Below, piece after piece: positions 1 through 9,159 of a stretch of DNA of 64,000 nt. The DNA comes from Paludibacteraceae bacterium (GTDB taxonomy: Bacteria > Bacteroidota > Bacteroidia > Bacteroidales > Paludibacteraceae): positions 112,175-176,174 of the forward strand of contig JAFZLC010000001.1 in NCBI GenBank assembly GCA_017551675.1, written 5' to 3'. Position 1 is the first letter of the stretch, and every line of letters begins with the position of its first letter. Under the pieces are notes generated by a model. It was not told where the DNA came from and did not search any database. It saw only the letters and a list, made by a program, of their open reading frames with translations. The position numbers were made by a program, and so were the translations under genes.

Positions 1-2
1 TG

Positions 3-1319
3 AAACTATTGGAGTGGGCGAGAGGTAAGCAGACGGAGGTGAAATGTCAGTTGCAAGAGGCCAGTGTACGGAAGATGGTTCAGGAGGTGGTCTCTTTGTT
101 GAATGCTTTGTTTGTGGAGAAGAAGATAAAAGTCACCACTTCGTTCGATATAAACCATTGTGCCACAATGGATTCTCGTATGATTGGTACGGCTGTGCGT
201 AATATCTTGTCCAATGCAGTGAAGTTTACCCCAGAGGGAGGCACTATCACGTTGGATATAAAGGAGCAACAAGATAAGGTTGTCATCGTCATCCAGGATT
301 CGGGTGTAGGAATGACAGAGGAGCAGTTGCAATCCATCCGTAATAATGACAATGTGATATCCACACTTGGCACGAAGTTGGAAAAGGGTACCGGTTTAGG
401 CTTTAAGATGGCGAAGGATTTCGTTGAAAAGAGTGGAGGTGAGTTGATGGTCGACAGTATTTGTGGAGAAGGAACGACGGTCACAATTTATCTGCCAATG
501 TCTAAGGAGCCAGATGTCGAGCCAGAGAAGAGAGCAGAAGATTCCGAAGATCAATTTGTAATCAATACAGATCTATTACAAGGAAACACTGTGATGATTG
601 TGGATGATGATCCGTTGATTCTGTTACATTTGCGTACTATTTTATCTCCGTATTTCAATGTTGTTGAGGCTGAGAATGGAGAAGTAGCATTGTCGTTGGC
701 ACAGAAGGAGGTACCAGATATCATTTTAAGTGATGTGGAGATGCCTAAATGTGATGGTATCCAGATGTATGAACAATTGAAAAAGATGGAGGTTACCTCT
801 AAGATTCCGTTGTTGTTCCTTTCTGCGAAAAATGCAGAGAGTGATCGCTTGATGGGACTTTATAAAGGAGCGATAGACTATATTTCAAAACCATTCTACG
901 ACAAGGAGTTGTTGATGAAACTGACCAATATTCTATTGTTGCGTCGTGAGGCTCAGCAAAAGATATTGAAGGAGAATCTCGAACAACAGGCGGAGCCATC
1001 GTCAGATGTCAATCCGTTGCTGAAGGCACTCTTGGATGTGGTTGAAAAGAATTATACCGATCCGAAGTTCTCTGCGGAGGATATGTCGGCTAATATGGCC
1101 ATGAGCAAGTCGACATTTGCTCGTAAGTTAAAATCCATTACAGATAAAACCCCAACGGAGATATTGACGGAGTATCGTCTTCATAAGGCACAAAAATACT
1201 TGAAAGATGGTTCGAAATCGGTTACGGAAGTTGCCATTATGGTAGGATTTAACGACCCTCTCTATTTTAGTAAAAAATATAAGTCCTATTTTGGGGTTTC
1301 TCCTTCGATGGAAAAATAG
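3..1319 (+). CDS. Hybrid two-component system (HTCS) protein, C-terminal part
   Basis: The gene is cut by the window start, so its sensor region and phospho-acceptor histidine are not visible. The reading frame is open from base 3. In order it shows the end of a HisKA-type region (LLEWARG), a GHKL ATPase domain (RNILSNAVKFTPEGG as N box, DSGVGM as G1, GTGLGFK as G2), a response-regulator receiver domain (IVDDDP acid pocket, phospho-acceptor Asp in LSDVEMP, Lys in SKPF) and a C-terminal AraC-type helix-turn-helix (MSKSTFARKLK, then FNDPLYFSKKYK). This is the HTCS layout of Bacteroidota, which joins a sensor kinase, a receiver and a DNA-binding domain in one inner-membrane protein. It is clearly paralogous to the complete HTCS that follows. 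No target operon is visible in the window. Confidence 0.93.
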   Translation, partial: KLLEWARGKQTEVKCQLQEASVRKMVQEVVSLLNALFVEKKIKVTTSFDINHCATMDSRMIGTAVRNILSNAVKFTPEGGTITLDIKEQQDKVVIVIQDSGVGMTEEQLQSIRNNDNVISTLGTKLEKGTGLGFKMAKDFVEKSGGELMVDSICGEGTTVTIYLPMSKEPDVEPEKRAEDSEDQFVINTDLLQGNTVMIVDDDPLILLHLRTILSPYFNVVEAENGEVALSLAQKEVPDIILSDVEMPKCDGIQMYEQLKKMEVTSKIPLLFLSAKNAESDRLMGLYKGAIDYISKPFYDKELLMKLTNILLLRREAQQKILKENLEQQAEPSSDVNPLLKALLDVVEKNYTDPKFSAEDMSANMAMSKSTFARKLKSITDKTPTEILTEYRLHKAQKYLKDGSKSVTEVAIMVGFNDPLYFSKKYKSYFGVSPSMEK

Positions 1320-1567
1320 GTCATCGGTAATTGTTTGTATTTTAGGGGTTTATTGTGCGTGAGGCAACTGCATGAACGAAAATTCCATATTAAATTGGGA
1401 AAAACGTCCATATTTTTGGAATAAAAATGCATATTATATGCTACTATTTTGACGTATATTTGCAATGTCAATAAGTAAGATTGTTGATATAAGTGTAATA
1501 ATGGTTTTTATAACGTCTGGACTTTGATGTGGTATTTCTTCCCAAAATGTTTGTAAAATATAAATAA

Positions 1568-1595
1568 GGGTTGGCTCTTTTGAGCCACCCTTTTT
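1568..1595 (+). terminator. Rho-independent terminator
   Basis: GGGTTGGCTC pairs with GAGCCACCC (one bulged base) around a short T loop and is followed by five T. It is too far from the HTCS stop at 1319 to be obviously its own terminator and may end a small transcript. Confidence 0.7.
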
Positions 1596-1677
1596 AAAAG
1601 AGATTATTAAACTGAATATATATACTAGAAAGCCATAAAATCTTGTCAAAACGTAATTTTTTCTTAAACCTTAACTA

Positions 1678-1710
1678 AAAGGAGGTTGCCCCCCAGCAAC
1701 CTCCTTTATT
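1678..1710 (+). terminator. Strong Rho-independent terminator
   Basis: A perfect 12-bp stem, AAAGGAGGTTGC with GCAACCTCCTTT, has a C-rich 6-nt loop and is followed by ATTTTTG. The flanking A and T runs would let it work on either strand. Confidence 0.75.
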
Positions 1711-1853
1711 TTTGTTGATTCTGAATCTGTTATGATGAAGAGACGAATACCATCTTCTATTTTTAAGAGGGATGCATATTTTTTGTGAAAAATCCTTAAT
1801 TTCTTTTATAAATTTATTATTATTGCACTTCCAAAACTGTGTATGGTATTTTT

Positions 1854-4800
1854 ATGAGAATCGTGAGTGTTGTGAGTCGCTTTATTTACTGTTTGTTATT
1901 TGTGTTCTTTTGGGTGGATGCGAATAGCGAAAGGTTTTTGCGTTTTGATCAATACACGGTTTCCGATGGTTTAGGTTCCAATTTTATTAATTCGATAGAG
2001 CAAGATTCGTGCGGACATTTATGGATCTGTACGGATTTCTGTTTGTCTCGATTTGATGGAAAGTCATTTCGTAACTTTACCACTCAGAGTCATCCGTCCA
2101 TTTTACGGAATGATATCACGTATGCTAAATCATTCTCTGATGGTTCCCTCTTTTTGGGTGGTCCTCAGGGCGTTTTGCTAAAGTACAATCCGTTTTTAGA
2201 CATATTCGAGGACTATTCTCCACAAGATTTTGAAAAAACCTATTACAAGCAGATAAATGGCTTTTATGATACAAAGGAGAATGAAAAAATAGCCTTTACG
2301 ACAGGTGGTTTTTATAAGTTGTATCCGAAAGAAGCTCGTTTTACCAATGAGTTTCCTGCATACGAGAAGTATAAGGATTGTTATATACTCTCTTTCTATC
2401 AGGATAAATACGGACGTTATTGGATCTGTTCCTTTAATAAATTGTATATTGTTGAGCAGTCGGGAGAGTTGGTGAAAGAGGTCGATTTGGCTTCAGGACA
2501 GACTTCGATGTTTTCATCCAAGATTATGCCGGTTTCCGATCGTCGCATTTTGATATCATGTTTTGCCGATATTTTATACTCTTTCGATGTGGATGAGGAG
2601 GGACATATTTCGGATCCTGTCCCAATCGCTTTACCTTTTAACAATCTGAATTGTATATTAAAAGACCAAAGGGGCCATTTCTGGTTTTCTACGGATGGTT
2701 CTGGATTGTGGGTATCGGAAGAGGCACCTGTTGTTGGTACCAAGTTTGAGAAGATTTTACCATCCAATCTTCCTGCAGAAGGGTTGGAGAAACTATATTT
2801 TGTGACTGAAACGTACAATGGAGATATCTGGGTGGGGTCACATAGTGCAGGATTGTGGCGTTGTTCGCCGTATAAGGAAAGAAGCATTTTGTTCTCTGAG
2901 GATGTGCGCTTCTCTAAGCGAATGGCTAGCTCCTTTACTGAGGATGAACATCATAATATATACGTTTCGTGTGATGGCGGTGGTCTGGTGAAGTTGGATT
3001 CCACCTATAAGGAAACAGAGGAACTATTAGAGTCGTATGGCTTGACAAGCCGAAATGTGGTCTCCCACATGGAGGATAAGAACGGACATCTATGGTTGGC
3101 AACGTGGGGAGGTGGTATTTTGGAGTTTGATCCTGTATCCAAACGCTATAGAAGAGAACGTTTTCATGGATTAAACTCTAATTTGAGCTGTTTCTCTCAT
3201 GTGAATGTGTTGTCCAATGGAGAAATATGGGTCAGCACCGGAGGTGATGGAATTTATATGAAAGATACGAAAGGAGAGTGGCATCGTTATTTGTTGCAAT
3301 TCTCTGAGAGTGAGTTTGATATGTGGCCATCGCGCATTATTGAAGGAAAAGGAGATGAGCGATGGATAGCCACCTCCCGTTCCTTGTGGTGGGCAAAGGG
3401 AGATGAACGTAGACCTGTTCTACCTGATTTTTCTAAGTCGACCGACCATAATCCAATGAAAGTGATTGATTTAGTATATGATGAGAGTGAATATGTGTAT
3501 GTTGCCACAGATCGTAGTATCATTCGTTTTTCATCAGGTGCAACGACGATAGACACGTTGTCGTTCTTGCCTAATGTTTCCTACTATTCCGTTTGTTTCG
3601 ACAAAAAAGGAATGTTGCGTGCAAGTACCTCTATCGGTATTTTAATTATTGATTGTGCAAAACAGACATATTCGAAGGATAATATTGGGTTCACACAGAA
3701 GGGTATGAACTACTTCAGAATCCATAGCTCATTTGTGGCATCCGATGGCCGTGTTTTCTTTGGTACGAAGGATGGCTTCGTTGTTCAAAATTCAGAAGAA
3801 GCTACACCCGTTATTCATTTGAAACACATGAAATTCAGTAATCTGAAGATTTCAGATTTGGATATGGCCCAGCAGCAACCGTATATGGAGATGGATTCAA
3901 AAGCCATACTGAAAAGTGTTAGGTTGCCATACAACTTGTCTGATATATCTGTTGACGTTGATTTGGTGGATTTCTCGGAACACAGTCTCGATTTGTCCTA
4001 TCGTTTGGTAAATTTCTCAGACAAGTGGATTCCTGTGCCAGAAAGCCGAAAGATACAATTCTCATATATCCCAAGTGGTGAATATCAGTTGGAAGTTAAG
4101 GTAGAACACAATGGAGTGGAGATTCGAACCATTTCGTTGCCGATTTCTGTTTTGCCACCTTGGTGGAAGACATGGTGGTTTACGTTGTTATGTATTCTCT
4201 TAGTTGCCGCTATGGTGGGTAGTTTCTTCTATATCCGTTATCGACGGATGAAGCAGACGCAGAAGGAGTTGGAGCACATGGTGGAGGTGCGTACACGTGA
4301 GTTGGATGATAAGAATGTTCAGATTGAGCAGCAGAATAATGAGTTGAAGCAAGTGTTGGCGGATAAGAACAGGGTTCTTTCCGTGGTGGCGCATGATTTG
4401 AAGAATCCTATGTTTGCTATTGTAGGAGCCTTGGAAGGTTGGATCAGACGGGAGTCGGGAATGGACAATGCAGAGAAGCGTAGCGTTATCTCGAGTGTGT
4501 TATCCTCATCGCAGACGTTGCAGAGTGAGATGGGACGATTGTTGGAGTGGGCCCGTGCGGATAGTGATAAGATTGATTTCAATCCGTCGAATGTAGATCT
4601 CTTCTCCTCGTTGAATAATGTATCCTCTCTGTTATCCACGTTGATGGTGAAGAAAAATCTGAGTCTCGACTTGGATATCCAGATGCAGCATTGCTTGTGG
4701 GCAGATAATCGTATGATTAGCACTATATTCCGTAATTTCATTAACAATGCCATAAAGTTCACACCAGAGGGTGGAAAGATACGAGTGGTGGCGCGCGAGA

Positions 4801-5885
4801 GTGATGGACACGCCCAAGTGGAGGTATCAGATAATGGTGTGGGAATTTCGGAAGAGAAACTGAAAGCTTTGCAGGATCAGGGATATTGTGATTCTACATT
4901 AGGTACAGACAATGAAAAGGGTACGGGATTAGGATTCCGTATCTGTAGGGATTATGTGAAGCGAAATGCAGGTACGTTGCAGATTCAGAGTAAGGAAGGG
5001 GAGGGAACCACTATTTCTATGACCTTCCCATTGTCGGATATGTTGGTGGCTGATTTGATGTCGATCAATGCCGGAACCAACGAACCATTGGAAAAGACGA
5101 TAGATAAGGATGTATTGGAGGGCAATACTGTGGTTGTAGTAGATGATGATGCGTTGATATGTCAGAACATCTCCAATATTCTTAGTACCTATATGGAGGT
5201 TTATACCGCCTCCAACGGAGAAGAGGCATTGAAAGTGATTGCGGAACACAATGTAGATTTGGTGTTGAGTGATGTTGAAATGCCAGTTATGAATGGTATT
5301 GAGTTGAGCAGGCGCTTGGCACATGATGAGAAAACAGATGCGATACCGTTCTTATTCCTCTCTGCCAAGAATGAGCAATCAGACCGTTTGTTAGGATTGT
5401 TGAGTGGGGCGATTGATTATATCCCTAAGCCATTTAGCGTTAGTGAGTTGATGGTGAAGGTGAACAATATTCTTCGTATTCGTCAGAAGCAGCAAACGCG
5501 CTTGTTGCAGGAGACATATTATCGTCCGTCGGATGCTCCACAACCGCCGACACAGGAGAAGGAGGAGAAGATTAATCCATTCCTAACGAAACTGATGGAG
5601 TGTATGGAGGAGCATTATCAGGAGAGTGAGTTCTCTATGGAGAATTTAGCATCGGAAGTGGGAATGAGTCAGTCTACCCTGTCGCGTAGAACAAGGACGC
5701 TGGTGGGCAAGACTCCTGTTGAATTAATGAATGAATATAGGCTGAATAAGGCCATGAATTTATTGAAAGAGGGCGGAGATAGTAATATAGCTGAGATAGC
5801 CTATTCAGTTGGATTCTCAGATCCAGCCTATTTCACGAGGAAGTTTAAGGATTTCTTTGGTGTTTTGCCAAGTTCTGTCAAGTAA
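1854..5885 (+). CDS. Hybrid two-component system (HTCS) sensor/regulator
   Basis: This 1343-residue inner-membrane sensor combines kinase, receiver and transcription factor. The ATG at 1854 is preferred over the in-frame GTG at 1839 because it opens a clean signal peptide (MRIVSVVSRFIYCLLFVFFW). Residues about 25-690 form two-component beta-propeller repeats (repeated W/G-rich units such as GHLWLATWGGG). A Y_Y_Y-like domain follows, then one transmembrane helix near 773-795. HisKA has its phospho-acceptor His in VVAHDLKNP near 846, and the ATPase N box NFINNAIKFTPEGG lies near 961. The receiver domain starts near VVVVDDDA (about 1093) with Asp in LSDVEMP, and an AraC helix-turn-helix fills roughly 1246-1343. 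Family members usually sense a polysaccharide fragment in the periplasm and switch on a nearby utilisation locus, but no susC/susD pair is in view. The ligand is unknown. Confidence 0.95.
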   Translation: MRIVSVVSRFIYCLLFVFFWVDANSERFLRFDQYTVSDGLGSNFINSIEQDSCGHLWICTDFCLSRFDGKSFRNFTTQSHPSILRNDITYAKSFSDGSLFLGGPQGVLLKYNPFLDIFEDYSPQDFEKTYYKQINGFYDTKENEKIAFTTGGFYKLYPKEARFTNEFPAYEKYKDCYILSFYQDKYGRYWICSFNKLYIVEQSGELVKEVDLASGQTSMFSSKIMPVSDRRILISCFADILYSFDVDEEGHISDPVPIALPFNNLNCILKDQRGHFWFSTDGSGLWVSEEAPVVGTKFEKILPSNLPAEGLEKLYFVTETYNGDIWVGSHSAGLWRCSPYKERSILFSEDVRFSKRMASSFTEDEHHNIYVSCDGGGLVKLDSTYKETEELLESYGLTSRNVVSHMEDKNGHLWLATWGGGILEFDPVSKRYRRERFHGLNSNLSCFSHVNVLSNGEIWVSTGGDGIYMKDTKGEWHRYLLQFSESEFDMWPSRIIEGKGDERWIATSRSLWWAKGDERRPVLPDFSKSTDHNPMKVIDLVYDESEYVYVATDRSIIRFSSGATTIDTLSFLPNVSYYSVCFDKKGMLRASTSIGILIIDCAKQTYSKDNIGFTQKGMNYFRIHSSFVASDGRVFFGTKDGFVVQNSEEATPVIHLKHMKFSNLKISDLDMAQQQPYMEMDSKAILKSVRLPYNLSDISVDVDLVDFSEHSLDLSYRLVNFSDKWIPVPESRKIQFSYIPSGEYQLEVKVEHNGVEIRTISLPISVLPPWWKTWWFTLLCILLVAAMVGSFFYIRYRRMKQTQKELEHMVEVRTRELDDKNVQIEQQNNELKQVLADKNRVLSVVAHDLKNPMFAIVGALEGWIRRESGMDNAEKRSVISSVLSSSQTLQSEMGRLLEWARADSDKIDFNPSNVDLFSSLNNVSSLLSTLMVKKNLSLDLDIQMQHCLWADNRMISTIFRNFINNAIKFTPEGGKIRVVARESDGHAQVEVSDNGVGISEEKLKALQDQGYCDSTLGTDNEKGTGLGFRICRDYVKRNAGTLQIQSKEGEGTTISMTFPLSDMLVADLMSINAGTNEPLEKTIDKDVLEGNTVVVVDDDALICQNISNILSTYMEVYTASNGEEALKVIAEHNVDLVLSDVEMPVMNGIELSRRLAHDEKTDAIPFLFLSAKNEQSDRLLGLLSGAIDYIPKPFSVSELMVKVNNILRIRQKQQTRLLQETYYRPSDAPQPPTQEKEEKINPFLTKLMECMEEHYQESEFSMENLASEVGMSQSTLSRRTRTLVGKTPVELMNEYRLNKAMNLLKEGGDSNIAEIAYSVGFSDPAYFTRKFKDFFGVLPSSVK

Positions 5886-6250
5886 AAATAGAATGGGGAT
5901 ACCCATAAATTTTTGTTATTATTACTTTTTTTTAGGGGAGATTTAAAAATGTTGCATTCTTGTTTTTCTTCGATGAAAGCGCTGTTTTTTGTTTGTAAAA
6001 GCTAGTAAAAAATCTGCATTGCAAAAAAAATCCTATCATCTGCGTAATTTTTCACACGGTAATGCATGTTTTATGCTTTACTTTGCTATGTCTATCAGAG
6101 GATGGATGACAAAGTTGATATCATTGAACATTTGAGTCAGAAGTACCGACATGATAATTTAGAGGGACAAGAACAGAAAATTATCATTAGGTTCAGACGT
6201 ACCATTATTATACACAGTATACTTTTTACCCTTTACACTTATAACGGCTA

Positions 6251-6271
6251 GGCGAACCTTTAAGGTTCGCC
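6251..6271. repeat. Short palindrome
   Basis: GGCGAACC and GGTTCGCC flank TTTAA in a near-perfect 21-base palindrome. It has no T tract on either side, so it is not an obvious terminator. It could be a regulatory or RNA structural element; no second copy was noticed in the window. Confidence 0.5.
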
Positions 6272-6433
6272 GTAAAGCCCCAAAAAATAAACAAATGTTC
6301 AACTACTAGGTTAGCTCTTATATTAATTTTTCAATATACGTAACCTAATATCCTTTTTGTTTTTAAATACACACACACAATAGCATAATGTTCAGTTTAG
6401 TGCAGTTTTAATTCGTGTTCCTGTTTTTTTCGT

Positions 6434-6467
6434 AGGTGTATTCTTCCCAGGAATACACCTTTTTTTT
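6434..6467 (+). terminator. Rho-independent terminator
   Basis: A 10-bp perfect stem, AGGTGTATTC with GAATACACCT, has a 7-nt loop and is followed by eight T. No gene lies directly upstream, which again suggests a short untranslated transcript or a very long 3' end. Confidence 0.8.
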
Positions 6468-6551
6468 GTTTTATCGGATTCAATAAATTCATTTTGTGGG
6501 TTCTTAACTCTTAAAAAACAACAAACGAAAAGAATATTTCCTAATAATTGA

Positions 6552-6559
6552 TATATTTG
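6552..6559 (+). promoter_or_regulatory. Possible -7 box TATATTTG
   Basis: The sequence matches the Bacteroidota -7 consensus TAnnTTTG, but no TTTG box lies 19-21 bases upstream. If used, transcription would start after the GTG at 6559. Confidence 0.3.
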
Positions 6560-6756
6560 TGGAAAAAGATATTCCGATGCTTGCCAGTTCTGTCACTGAC
6601 AATGGCGAAGCTGTGCCCGATGGGGGGATATGGGTTCAATTTTCAGGAAAATCAGAACATCAACAATTTACTAACAGATGGCGTGAACTTATTGGCCACG
6701 ATGACGAAAAAGCAGCAATAGTCAAAACATCGACTGCAACTGTTGAACAAATATAA
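6559..6756 (+). pseudogene. RHS-type N-terminal relic (NGEAVPDGGIW motif)
   Basis: This short open frame of 65 codons has no complete domain. Its only recognisable part, NGEAVPDGGIW, is shared with the fragment at 13572-13769. The underlying DNA (6601-6633 against 13677-13709) is identical at 31 of 33 bases, so the two are copies of one ancestral N-terminal module. The rest shows no family I recognise. Its stop at 6754-6756 lies inside the next, differently framed relic. It is most likely a decayed cassette edge, not a working gene. Confidence 0.5.
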
Positions 6757-7259
6757 CGTATTCTCTTTCAGATTATTGCCAATGTTGCGGCGTTGGACAT
6801 ACTCAAAAAGATGATTTTAGACTTGCTAAAATTCCCAAAGCGTCTTTCTTCTCCTTAGGCTGGGTTTTTGACGAGTTATTTGCGGATAAAACAACTTACG
6901 AAAATGTTTTTAAACCTTTTGGCGTTGCCTGTCGCAGTGTCAGATTGTATAAAAACGACAAGGTTATTGATTCTGTTGTTCAATTGGTTATTCCTACGAT
7001 AGAAGAAAAAACGGAGATGGGAGATCTTGAGTATACAGTTTGCTCAAAGTGTGGCCGTGTTAAATATCACCCTGGTCTTGTAACATTTCCCTCATTACAC
7101 GCAAACCCGATTGGTCATATGTATAAGACATTTGAGTGGTTTGGTTCTGGGGCGGAGGCTCATAAGAAAATATATATATCGGCTCAATTGCGCGATAGAA
7201 TGATGGAGAATAAGATTGCTAAATATTGGAATTTCCTTCCAACCAGAAGTGATGTGTGA
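6747..7259 (+). pseudogene. Double-CXXCG (SitI6-like) immunity protein relic, start lost
   Basis: An open frame of 170 codons begins right after an in-frame TGA at 6744-6746 and has no ATG, GTG or TTG start until the TTG at 6945. It carries two CXXCG motifs, CQCCG near the N-terminus and CSKCGR about 100 residues later, and ends with a W-rich segment (KIAKYWNFLPTR). Paired CXXCG motifs with this spacing define the SitI6 family, a myxobacterial immunity protein family that also appears next to other polymorphic toxins. The first CXXCG lies upstream of the only usable start, so the gene looks 5'-truncated or frameshifted. The family assignment rests on motif layout only. Confidence 0.5.
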
Positions 7260-7274
7260 CGATTTCGTATGTGA

Positions 7275-7412
7275 TGGAAAAATTTGAGAAATTATATAAA
7301 AAATAATAAGAAAGAAGGCACAATGGTGCCGAGTTTAGAAGTACAGGTAAAATATGAAAAACCAAATGATCCCAATAGTAGTACTTATGGAGGAACTGAC
7401 AAAAGCAATTAA
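7275..7412 (+). pseudogene. Orphan toxin C-terminal tail
   Basis: A 45-codon frame opens after an in-frame TGA and ends in TAA at 7410-7412, one base before the ATG of the next gene. It reads ...VPSLEVQVKYEKPNDP... and then ...YGGTDKSN. It has no domain I can name, but its position hard against a secreted small protein matches the other tails in this region. It is read as the last part of a lost toxin whose immunity gene was kept. Confidence 0.4.
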
Positions 7413-7413
7413 A

Positions 7414-7857
7414 ATGGCTAAATTCATAATAGTAGTCATTGTGTTCATTTTAAATCATTTGGACGCAGATGCATCAGGCTGTGTGGAAATCACGGGATTG
7501 AGGGATTTGTATCAATATGGTGATACAATAAAGCTTAAAATAGAAAACGGGACTCAAGATACTATTTTTTGTGCTGGGGAAATAGAATTTATGTCTATGT
7601 CGGGAGATGCTTGGTATGTTACAGTTGATGATATTTGGGATCCTGATGATTATAGAATTAAACGTGCGATGGGAATTTACCCTTCCGAAATAGTAGAATG
7701 TATGATAGATTTGCATTTCATTCCTCAAGAGGATAATGTTGTGTATTGTAGGTTAAAAGTACATTATTATATGAAAGAAAACACATCAGAAAACGACATG
7801 GAAATGTCATATGTTCGGACTTTCAAAATTAAGGGCATAAAATTTTTTCAATCATGA
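7414..7857 (+). CDS. Small secreted protein, candidate immunity protein
   Basis: This is a 147-residue protein of unknown family. The ATG at 7414 is preferred over the one at 7354 because it directly opens a signal peptide (MAKFIIVVIVFILN, cleavage near DADAS) and because the upstream toxin-tail frame stops one base before it. The mature part (about 125 residues) is predicted to be beta-rich, with alternating hydrophobic segments (YGDTIKLKIENG, DTIFCAG). The product is exported, so any protective action would be in the periplasm or at the membrane. The assignment as an immunity protein is inferred from position only. Confidence 0.6.
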   Translation: MAKFIIVVIVFILNHLDADASGCVEITGLRDLYQYGDTIKLKIENGTQDTIFCAGEIEFMSMSGDAWYVTVDDIWDPDDYRIKRAMGIYPSEIVECMIDLHFIPQEDNVVYCRLKVHYYMKENTSENDMEMSYVRTFKIKGIKFFQS

Positions 7858-7877
7858 AAAAACATCCGTGAAAATAA

Positions 7878-7988
7878 CACGGTAAAGTTAAATTCGAAGA
7901 GGTTATGGCGAAACCTAAAGAAGGACATAAAGGATCGTCGCGTAGAGTTAGATTATTTGACAAAGATAAAAGAGCCTTTCGGAAGTGA
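7878..7988 (+). pseudogene. Orphan toxin C-terminal tail
   Basis: This 36-codon frame starts after an in-frame TAA at 7875-7877. It ends in a basic stretch, HKGSSRRVRLFDKDKRAFRK, then TGA at 7986-7988, 25 bases before the start of the next secreted protein. The basic ending is typical of the last strand and helix of small nuclease-like toxin tips, but the catalytic part is gone. It supports the view that each immunity-like gene here was once preceded by its toxin. Confidence 0.45.
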
Positions 7989-8013
7989 AATTAACAATCA
8001 TTTATTTGTGAAT

Positions 8014-9159
8014 ATGCTTAAAATATATCCTTTCCTACTATTTTTTGTGATGTCTAACCTTTATGCAGGGGAAAGATATTTCCTTCCGTCATGTGAGATT
8101 ACTAGAATAGATAGTTCAGAAAGCGTATATATAACATACATAATTCCACAAAAGGATGCTGTAATTGCAACAACCAAACAAATAAGGGTCATTTCAACTG
8201 ATTATGCACTTATGAATCGTATTACGGTTGGGAAAAGATATGATTTGACAGTTGAATGTATTGGTCCTAATGAAGATCGTATTAACTATTCACGAAAGAC
8301 TATAACTATACCGAGTCTGGATGATTTTGAGCGATATTATGTGGAAAACATTATGTTGACAGAAGGAATAACCACTTTTGAATTGGGAGGAGGAGATAGT
8401 GCTACAATGGCAAATGAAACGTATGTGCAATCGTCTGTTTATAAATTAATAAGTTGTGATGGACTTCCTGTTAATCGCTTTCTCTGCGACTCGATAATCA
8501 ATCGTTGTGATTTTGTCCCAAGGAAGGATGATGATTATCCGCAAATAGCAGTTGATTATTTATGTAATCAAATTCTAAAAGATCTTTCGATAACAAGTGG
8601 GTGTAAGATTCAATTGTATTTAACGTATAAGTCTGATTTATCCACTTTTTACAGGATCTACGATAGCTATGAGCGACTATATGGGAAGGACACCACTTCT
8701 CATTTTTCGGATTTTAACCGATATCCTATTTCTTCGTATTCTCGATTGAATCCTAAGTTATCCACAGTTACGACTATAGAAGATGAACGAAGAGAACGAA
8801 ATCTATACGAATCGATTCATGGAATCTCTCGATATAAAGCAAATACTTCTCATCGTTGTGATTTACTTGTTTCTTCCTCTGTTAGATATAGAGGCAGTAA
8901 TAATGTATTAATTCTGTTAACTAACCATAGTTGTCATCGGGTCTATTATATCATTGTAATGATGGATGATGAGGGAAATCCGACAGGCTATAGTGTTCAA
9001 AAAGGATGTATTATACTACCAGAAAAGGAGAAGTATTATAAATTTCTTTTTCAATATCCATTATATTGGCGTTGGTATCGGAGAAAATTCTTTGTGAAAA
9101 GATTTGTTGTTCCGGATTTTGAATATATTTATAAATCCCGAATTTGGGAAGGTGGATGA
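8014..9159 (+). CDS. Secreted protein of unknown function with RHS-derived C-terminus
   Basis: This is a 381-residue exported protein. The ATG at 8014 is chosen because it begins the signal peptide (MLKIYPFLLFFVMSNLYAG); the frame is open further upstream but there it overlaps a toxin tail. No family is recognised. A C-terminal segment (VYYIIVMMDDEGNPTGY...) is loosely similar to the end of the protein at 19334-20356 (TYIIVMREDGSLFDIV). The final residues, SRIWEGG, are encoded by RHS core DNA read in a different frame, so the original C-terminus was probably replaced when an RHS fragment recombined here. Position suggests an immunity-type role. Function is unknown. Confidence 0.6.
   Translation: MLKIYPFLLFFVMSNLYAGERYFLPSCEITRIDSSESVYITYIIPQKDAVIATTKQIRVISTDYALMNRITVGKRYDLTVECIGPNEDRINYSRKTITIPSLDDFERYYVENIMLTEGITTFELGGGDSATMANETYVQSSVYKLISCDGLPVNRFLCDSIINRCDFVPRKDDDYPQIAVDYLCNQILKDLSITSGCKIQLYLTYKSDLSTFYRIYDSYERLYGKDTTSHFSDFNRYPISSYSRLNPKLSTVTTIEDERRERNLYESIHGISRYKANTSHRCDLLVSSSVRYRGSNNVLILLTNHSCHRVYYIIVMMDDEGNPTGYSVQKGCIILPEKEKYYKFLFQYPLYWRWYRRKFFVKRFVVPDFEYIYKSRIWEGG

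Larger units (their letters stand above)
1320..1853. other. Intergenic region between two HTCS genes
   Basis: No convincing gene is seen in these 534 bases. The stretch holds a -7-like box TATATTTG at 1455-1462 and two hairpins with T tracts (1568-1595 and 1678-1710). A short transcript of about 125 nt from near 1469 to 1595 is possible, but no TTTG box lies at the right distance upstream. The second terminator lies 84 bases after the first, so either two short transcripts end here or readthrough is stopped twice. Confidence 0.5.
5886..6551. other. Long non-coding gap before the accessory region
   Basis: No convincing gene is seen. A 61-codon frame at 6066-6251 (start ATGTTTTATGC) has no recognisable features and is not called. 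The stretch contains a short palindrome at 6251-6271, a loose inverted repeat TAGGTTA/TAACCTA at 6307-6313 and 6341-6347 before a T-rich run, a short CA repeat near 6369, and a clear terminator at 6434-6467. It marks the border between the HTCS genes and the RHS relic region. Confidence 0.5.

Noticed and set aside
1434..1649. Minus-strand open frame between the HTCS genes
   Set aside because: It runs across a plus-strand terminator hairpin and has a low-complexity, AT-driven composition with no domain.
6066..6251. 61-codon open frame in the gap before the accessory region
   Set aside because: No recognisable motif, no start context and an unusual composition; it is as likely to be chance as a gene, so it was described only within the gap.
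6369..6380. Short CA dinucleotide repeat
   Set aside because: Only about six units long; too short to be worth more than a mention.
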